Below, one piece after another: positions 57,780-64,000 of a stretch of 64,000 nucleotides of DNA (within the stretch, counting starts at the first letter, position 1; every line of letters starts with the position of its first letter). Source of the DNA: Aurifilum marmelostoma (Eukaryota > Ascomycota > Sordariomycetes > Diaporthales > Cryphonectriaceae); contig JAMXSV010000007.1 of NCBI GenBank assembly GCA_027559495.1, forward strand, positions 992,001 to 1,056,000, read 5' to 3'. A program made the translations under genes and the position numbers. The notes beneath the pieces were generated by a model. It saw only the letters and a list, made by a program, of their open reading frames with translations. It did no database searches and was not told the DNA's origin.

Positions 57780-59638
57780 GCTGTGTGCCAAGGTGTGTTG
57801 TACCAGTGATAGGAGAAAATGATGGCTTTGTATGTTGGAGTTGTTGACCGGGAGGAGGAGGGCAGCAACAGGTTGTTTTTTGGTAAAACCTTGACGACCA
57901 GAGAGGCCTACCTTCTTGGTCGGGGTTCCACTTTTCCGGACGTGCTATGAAACGAGGATGTAATGTCAACAAAATCTTGGTGAAGAGAATCCCATGTAAA
58001 GGAAGACTCAACGAAGAAAAAAATCCTTTGTTTGTTGAAGTTTGTTTCAGTCTTGGTGGATAGAGTGTGCTATTGCTAGCAAAGGAGAAAGTGCAGCTGA
58101 GAACCATCTTTGTGATGACTACTTACGATAGTTGTTGTGTAAGGGTCTGGCACGCACCTGCCCTCTCTTCCTGGATAGCTTCAACCAGCCTAGCCTGAAA
58201 GGGGTGATCTTTCCTTCCTTCTTGGTCTCTGTAGCACGCCTGCCAAATAGAGAGTCGCTCCCAGGGAAGGTGTCAAAACCACCAGCATCCGTTCACCCAT
58301 TGATCCTACCACCCGCAGTGGACTGGCTCACAAACTGACAGCATCACTGAGACGGGCTGCCATCCCTGTGCCGGACCTCTTAGTAGTTTCTCTGCTACAA
58401 AGTCCCAGGACATAGTCGATTTGCACATTTCAGCACAACTCTGATATCAGGTCACCAGTCCCACTGAAGAATCACCACGAGCCTCCCTCCGTGACTATCA
58501 ATCAGCATCATCAGCTAACGTAGGTCCGCTCACGATATGATATGCGAGATTTGGCAAATATCTTGGGACACTATACCGTATTCATGTCTTGACTGTAGCT
58601 TCACACCAGTACTCCGATCATCTTCGCCCTCAGTGACCTTCACGCGAGGCCTTTCTCGACGATACGCGGCTGGCATGTCGAGGCCAGAAGAGAAAACGTG
58701 CCTGTGCACATGACCGCAGGTCTTCTTCACCTTGATACAAGCTGTTACAGTATCGCACAACAAGCTGCTGGGGCACATAAGTACGCTCAGTGAAAGTCAC
58801 GTCACAGCACCCCCAGCCGAGTCCGAATCCCGTGCCCGTGCCGCAGACCAAGCCGGCCCCTCATGGCCACCGCCGCCGATCGACAGCTTCCGGAGGAAAT
58901 GTGGATCACCTCCGAAAGACTCTCCGTCCGTCCAGACCCCTTCACCGATTCCCGCACAGATACATCCTGGGCGCATGCATATGCAAGACCTGCAACCCCC
59001 TCCAGAAACGTTGCCTCATGGTACCACCCTGGACCGGAGGATTTCGATCTGAGATACTGCGAGGGAGCTCGGGCCTCTCTGCCTCCCCTCCTCCCCATCG
59101 TCCCCCTCATCGTATCGACGGTGCGCTGATGAAGGAGGAGACGAAGGAGGAGCAGCGTCTCCATCTCGTGGCGCCGGCCAGTCCAGCCGCATCACGCGAG
59201 CAAATGTCATTCGGTCTTCGCCGAGAGAGCCGCATCACCTCTGACATGCGGGAAAGCGGAGAAGTGAGCTGTACCCTGGAGGTTGATGAGATCCACCCTC
59301 GCTGTGAGTGGTTGTGGTTTTCTGTTGTGCCACCATGCACACACATCAACACCCCAGGCCCAGCCTCCCTCTCCTCCTCCCCTCCACACGCACGATCCAC
59401 AGCTGCTATCCACATCTGCGTCCCAGCCTGCAAGCACAAGGGAGAGAGCCAACGGACGGACCACTGTGTGCCCCCAAGCTCGCACATCCGTCCCCGCAAA
59501 TCGACATCTTGACGAGATCCCCTCCTCTTCGAAGCGGCCGATGAGATACGATTGTGGGGTTTCCGTCTGCAGTCTGTCGTTGTTCACACACATGTTTGTT
59601 GACAAGTCACATCAGTTGATGACTGGCTCTGTCTTTTC

Positions 59639-59660
59639 CCTCTCTCTCTCTCTCTCTCTC
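59639..59660. repeat. (CT)n microsatellite
   Basis: About eleven CT units in gene-free DNA. Confidence 0.9.
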
Positions 59661-62176
59661 GCTGTATCTATTCGCTGGCAAGGGGCCAAGAGGGGGGCGA
59701 AGGAGGAGGCCTCCCGTCATAACTCGGCCAGGGCGACGACGACACGACACGACACCGCGACGACACGACAGCGAAGAGGGGTGAACACCCTCGTCACGAA
59801 ACAAAGAACATTGACAACAACGAACGACAACGGCAACACGTTGGCAAGCCGACTTCGGAAGCCTTCTTCCGACCCTCTCCCCCTTCCTAGGAACGCAAAG
59901 GAAGGGAGGGGGACTGTTCCGACGGTGAGTAGGACATTGACCACCACTTTCACACGGACAACATACAGGGCACACGGCGGCTCGTGCGCCCCCAATGCCC
60001 CCCTTCCCCATCTGTGGTCTGCAGCATGTGGGGGGGACGCCCGCCACCCCAAGCCAGATCCGACAGTGGTGGCCAGGTAACAGAAGCCGACCGCCTTCTT
60101 GCGTGCATTAGCACTTGCAACTTACGAGGAGGAGCCTTCCACTTAGTTGCAGCTCTTCACCGCATCGCAGGTTCTTCTCAGGCTGGTGCCATCAACGACC
60201 CATCTCGAAGGGATAACTGCGGGCGGGCGGGCAGATGATGGTACTACTACGGCACTATACCGTACCATAGCGTGTTCACCGCGTCGCCGCCGCCGTGGCC
60301 GGCGCAGACATTACGAAATATGGAGAGGACAGTCAGTGCCTGCCGTGACACTATGAGATGGATGTGAGCACGCATGGACGGACCAATGGATGAAGGTCGA
60401 GATCTAGGCGGGTACTAGGAGCTCATGATGCCATTGCGACAGAGCGATAGGTGCTGGCTGCCTTGTGCCATCGTCACTAGAGGTTCATGATCGCCCGTCC
60501 CAAGCTTGCAACCATCAGCTGTTTAGGGTCTCTGCGACGCACACACGCACACACATTCAAGCCCCCACCACACCCACTCGGGCGGTCAGACGGCAGCGAG
60601 CGGCGTCGGCACCGGAATCTGTGGTCTCGGACAAGAGCTCCGGTGACGACGGGCGCGTGATCTGCCTTTGACGCCTACTGTAGATAAGATACTTCTACTA
60701 CATATGGGGAGATCTCTGTGTCTTAAAACAGGAAATGATCTCCCTCTTTGGGTTTTTTCCTTCTTTCTTTTCTGTTAAACTTACGCTTCGCTCTTCGCGG
60801 CCGAGTCATGCCCAGCCCCTCCTCATGCTGGGCTCGGCTGAGCCTGCCATGGCTTTTTGTTGACAGAGGTTAGGTCAAGTTGGGTCGGACTGCATATGCA
60901 TACATGGTACGGTGTGCATAGTACGTGCATGCGGCTACCATGCCTGGGGATCGCCTGACAAGGCGTTGCCCACCGCCTACGTGTTTTCCTCTCCCAAGGG
61001 ATGGGCAGGAGGATTAGCGAGGGCCGGAGTAAATTCTTGGGCGCGCAACACACATCCGAGACGTGGTTCGATCCTGCCGAGCCCAAGAAGACATATACAA
61101 GAAGACATGAGAGGTGTGTGTACGATAGAGAGGATCATAGTGTACCTGCGCCAAGCGCAGCCCCCCTCCCTTCTCTCAATCGGCCAACCCGTCTTCCGAG
61201 CCAGGCGCTCGACCACTGCAGGGCCACCTGCGCCGCCATCTATCTGCGAGATAAGCTCGTCGAGCTGCAGCAGGAGCAGCTGCAGCTGCAGCTGCAGGCC
61301 AGCGCTGTCTGGTGTGGTTTGTTTTTCTTTCTCATGAAACAGCCGAATAAAATCTCACAGCCCAATCACAACAGCCAGCTGGCCTGCCAGCCCAGTTCAG
61401 TCGCATCACGCCCCAACCCCCAATGGAATTCATGTGTGGGCAGGCAGGGTAAAATCAAAAAGGCCGACAGCTAGACCTGCGGTGCCGATTTGGTGACTTG
61501 ATTTCATCCGCTCTGAAGGTGAGCGTCAGCAACACCGTCCCCGGGCCTTCCTCTGCTTTGGGTGCCCGAGTCGTATGGCAGGCATATTTGACAGTGGTGG
61601 CCTCGACTAGGACGATGATCATCATCATCACTACTTCCTTTCCTCCGTGCGCAAGAAGATGAGTCGAGTTGAGGTGTGTGCAAGATGACTCAACCAAGGA
61701 AAAAAAAGTAAGGAAATAATAGGTAGTAGTAAGGGTGCCACATCCTCGGACAGTGCAGTGGTAACCACAAAAAAGTCCTATCTGTATCTCTTGTCTCGTG
61801 TCGTGTTTGATTCACGGCCGGTAGCAGGTCTCTCAAAGGTCGGGCGGGCCGCGCTGGTGGCCTGTGGGCATGACCACCACGGGTGACAACTGACCCTGGG
61901 GGTCATGTTGGGCCGTGTGTAAAGTCTTGCATTGCTTTTCTCCCCCCTTTCTCCAAACATGTTTTTGTTGTTGTTGTAATCCCCCCTCCATCTCTCCCTT
62001 GTTAAGGCCTAACGTGTTAGTAAATGGTCGCCTGCCGCGGCTCAGGCGGCAGGAGGAGCAAAGTAGGTCCTACCACATGTAAAATGCAATTTTCTCCAAG
62101 CCCAACAAAAAAAAAAAATTAACAAAAAAAATTCATGGGCTTGAAACGAAACATCCACTCCGGAGTCTTACTCCGC

Positions 62177-62178
<2 letters not shown>

Positions 62179-62213
<35 letters not shown>
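62179..62213. repeat. (CA)n microsatellite
   Basis: About seventeen CA units, followed by A-rich DNA. The complement is like the GT tracts at 63210 and 63578. Confidence 0.95.
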
Positions 62214-62214
<1 letters not shown>

Positions 62215-63209
62215 CAAGAAATCCTTGAACAACACATACATACACACGCGCAGACAAGGGTTCCAGCAAGGCAAAGAAGAAAAAAATTGTCGCCAAGGAA
62301 AGGGGAAAAAAAAAGTGACGATCAGATCAAGGAAGGGAGGCTAGGCTGCAGAATGCCTTTTGCTCGCGTGCTCAAGCACGTCAGGTATTGTGTGCGAGAA
62401 TGATGTATTTGCGTATAGGGTGATGGCTGAGATTCCTAATTTCTCAGCAAAAGAGGATGATGTTGATGACTGAAAGCAATCTCCGCTGTGGGTGATGGCT
62501 GATGAATCATCCGGTGTCTACTATGAACGGCTTGGTGGCTGATTAAAAAGCAAAGGAAAGGGGAAAACCCCCATGTCTCATTCGTTAGTGGTAGTGCTAC
62601 AACTATGATAGCCTCTTCTTTTTGTTTTTAATCCATAGATCTTAAATCCGTTGGAGGGTCAGATCTTAGGGCCCCATGCCGTCGGACTCGGACGGACGTA
62701 TTCGGCCTTTGGGGGCACAAAAACACACATTCCTACGTACAGGACAACCGGAAACTTAGATAGGAGCTTCCTTTTTTTTTTTGGGGGGGGGGTGGGAAGG
62801 ATCGGGTTGGGTGTCTGGCGGGGGCCAAAGACAACCCGTACTGGATTGCGATCCTAACTAAGAGTGCTTGATTGATGACCCCGTTGGTCTCGCACTCGCG
62901 CACGCACCCGGTAACCCCTCGACGGAACGGATGGGAGGTCTCAGAAGTCAAATGAATCATGTGGCGAGAAAGGCCGAGGGTGCTTCGGTGGTCCTGTAGG
63001 CACATGAGCGAGACCGAGGTTAGATTTCCCAAGACCTTGGATCGACGGGAAGAGTTTAAGATGGGAGAAGAAAAGGGAAGAAAAAAAACTAAATCTGGGG
63101 TAAGGGAAGAGCGCGAGAGACCGAGACAGGGTTATGCCGGTTTGAGTTGTTTGGGCCTGGACAATGACAAAGCCACAAGGCGTACGTACTGTAGTAGTGG
63201 GCGTATGCG

Positions 63210-63229
63210 TGTGTGTGTGTGTGTGCGTG
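63210..63229. repeat. (GT)n then (GC)n tract
   Basis: A GT run that passes directly into GCGTGCGCGCGC; alternating purine–pyrimidine DNA with Z-form potential. Confidence 0.85.
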
Positions 63230-63577
63230 CGCGCGCCCAGGTGTGCGTTGTTCGAGTAATCACCCTGCCCCTCCGAGCTCGGCCGCCACATGAGTGTTGA
63301 CGCAATCAGTGTTTGGTCCCCTCCCCCTCAGTCTTGCTTGTGATCGACAAATCGCTGTCGTTGTCGTAAGAGGACCGAGTAGATCTTGCTGCTGTTGTTA
63401 CTGATGAGCAATATCACGAATGTTTCGAATGATCAACAAAATGCACGCAAGATGGAAGTGAGACTAGGTCTTCTGTTCAGACAGATTATGTAGATTGGAT
63501 TTGTATTATTTGTTTCGTATCTGGATCCTCCTATTATCGCTCCAGTGACCTGCATCCAGATGAGACTGTGGAGAGGT

Positions 63578-63596
63578 GTGTGTGTGTGTGTGTGTG
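63578..63596. repeat. (GT)n microsatellite
   Basis: About nine GT units in gene-free DNA. Confidence 0.9.
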
Positions 63597-64000
63597 AGCG
63601 AGATAGGCGATCATGTGCCAATCTAGCCCAACCCCTCCGTGGGGTTGCCTGTGTTCCATGTTCCCCCTCCTTGGAGTGGTGACATTTGTGTCCCGTTTCC
63701 CTTGTTTCCATAATCAGATAATGAGACCCCAGCGCCAATGCTATGCAGAAGAGGTATCGAGTAAGAAAGAAGTCGTCAAATCGCTAGACCGTAATACATG
63801 CGTGATGCCATGCCGGATTATGAGTGATGATGCAGTAAAAGCACAAGATGCGGTAGGTGGTGAATGTTTGCGGCGGTGCCCGGTCTAGTAAACCGAGATC
63901 GCGCTCACCAGCCTCGCTGTGTTGCGAGCTGCGGGCATGTAGTGTATTGAGTCGTCGTAGAGATCTGCTTCGTCGTCGACATCTTCTTCTGATGGCTTCT

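Larger units (their letters stand above)
57780..64000. other. Right-end gene-free stretch, microsatellite-rich
   Basis: 6.2 kb with no gene I can support. It holds (CT)n at about 59639–59660, (CA)n at 62179–62213, (GT)n at 63210–63229 and 63578–63596, and many short homopolymers. Open frames overlap in several phases near 58790–60080 and 61001–61474 but have no family features. It could be a long 5' regulatory region or untranslated leader of a gene to the right. I see no reason to call repeats of transposon origin. Confidence 0.5.

Noticed and set aside
59283..60080. 265-codon open frame on the plus strand
   Set aside because: Composed of Ser/Pro/Thr/Arg low-complexity, crosses a CT microsatellite, and opposite-strand frames are equally open.
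61001..61474. 157-codon open frame with a Leu/Gln repeat
   Set aside because: The coiled-coil-like part is just a GCTGCA-type tandem repeat; the rest is low-complexity and not gene-like.
1..64000. Biosynthetic cluster, CRISPR array, phage or transposon
   Set aside because: No synthase genes, transposase, reverse transcriptase, terminal repeats or spaced direct repeats were seen.

Overview
The window is nuclear DNA of a filamentous ascomycete, most likely a Sordariomycete. Genes are interrupted by short GT–AG introns (about 50–320 bp) with CTRAC-type branch sites, coding regions are GC-rich, and several proteins are typically fungal: Pex26-type peroxin, Alt a 1/Hrip-like secreted protein, Mrpl17-type mL46 and a GT90 glycosyltransferase. 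I read 21 protein-coding genes on both strands. I found no tRNA, rRNA, CRISPR array or intact transposon.

Layout. 1–4.67 kb holds no convincing gene. 4.7–10.7 kb: CCT8 chaperonin (−), an INO80F/HMG-box protein (+) diverging from it, and an Rmd1/DUF155 protein (−). 12.3–15.6 kb: a saccharopine-dehydrogenase-like oxidoreductase (−) and ribosomal protein eL43 (+). 17.6–22.2 kb: a RING–PHD protein (+) and mitoribosomal mL46 (+). 22.9–30.7 kb: a CAF1/PARN-like deadenylase (−), Pex26-like peroxin (+), SF3b subunit PHF5A (−) and pinin (+). 31–33.2 kb: an SRA/YDG-domain protein (+). 36–38.8 kb: an unknown protein (+) and a small secreted Hrip-like protein (−). 43.2–46.3 kb: a Par14-type parvulin (+), then the divergent ribosomal pair eS12 (−) and uS8 (+). 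47.3–52 kb: GT90 enzyme (+) and an NFKBIL1-like protein (−). 54.4–57.8 kb: MFS transporter (+) converging on an RNase H (−). 57.8–64 kb is a long gene-free stretch full of microsatellites and homopolymers.

Most genes are housekeeping: protein folding (CCT8, parvulin), translation (eL43, eS12, uS8, mL46), splicing (PHF5A, pinin), chromatin and transcription (INO80F/HMG, RING–PHD) and organelle biology (Pex26, Rmd1-like). There is no sign of a biosynthetic cluster or an operon-like system. The accessory or less usual elements are the SRA protein, the secreted Hrip-like protein lying in a gene-poor stretch, the MFS transporter and the GT90 enzyme.

Four genes (RING–PHD, mL46, SRA, MFS) each need one base removed from a G or C homopolymer to keep their frame. 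This pattern points to consensus errors more than to real gene decay. Two tracts (about 24.24–25.5 kb and 52.8–53.28 kb) are strongly CpG-depleted next to CpG-rich sequence; this is the least explained signal here. I did not find a clearly new multi-gene system.
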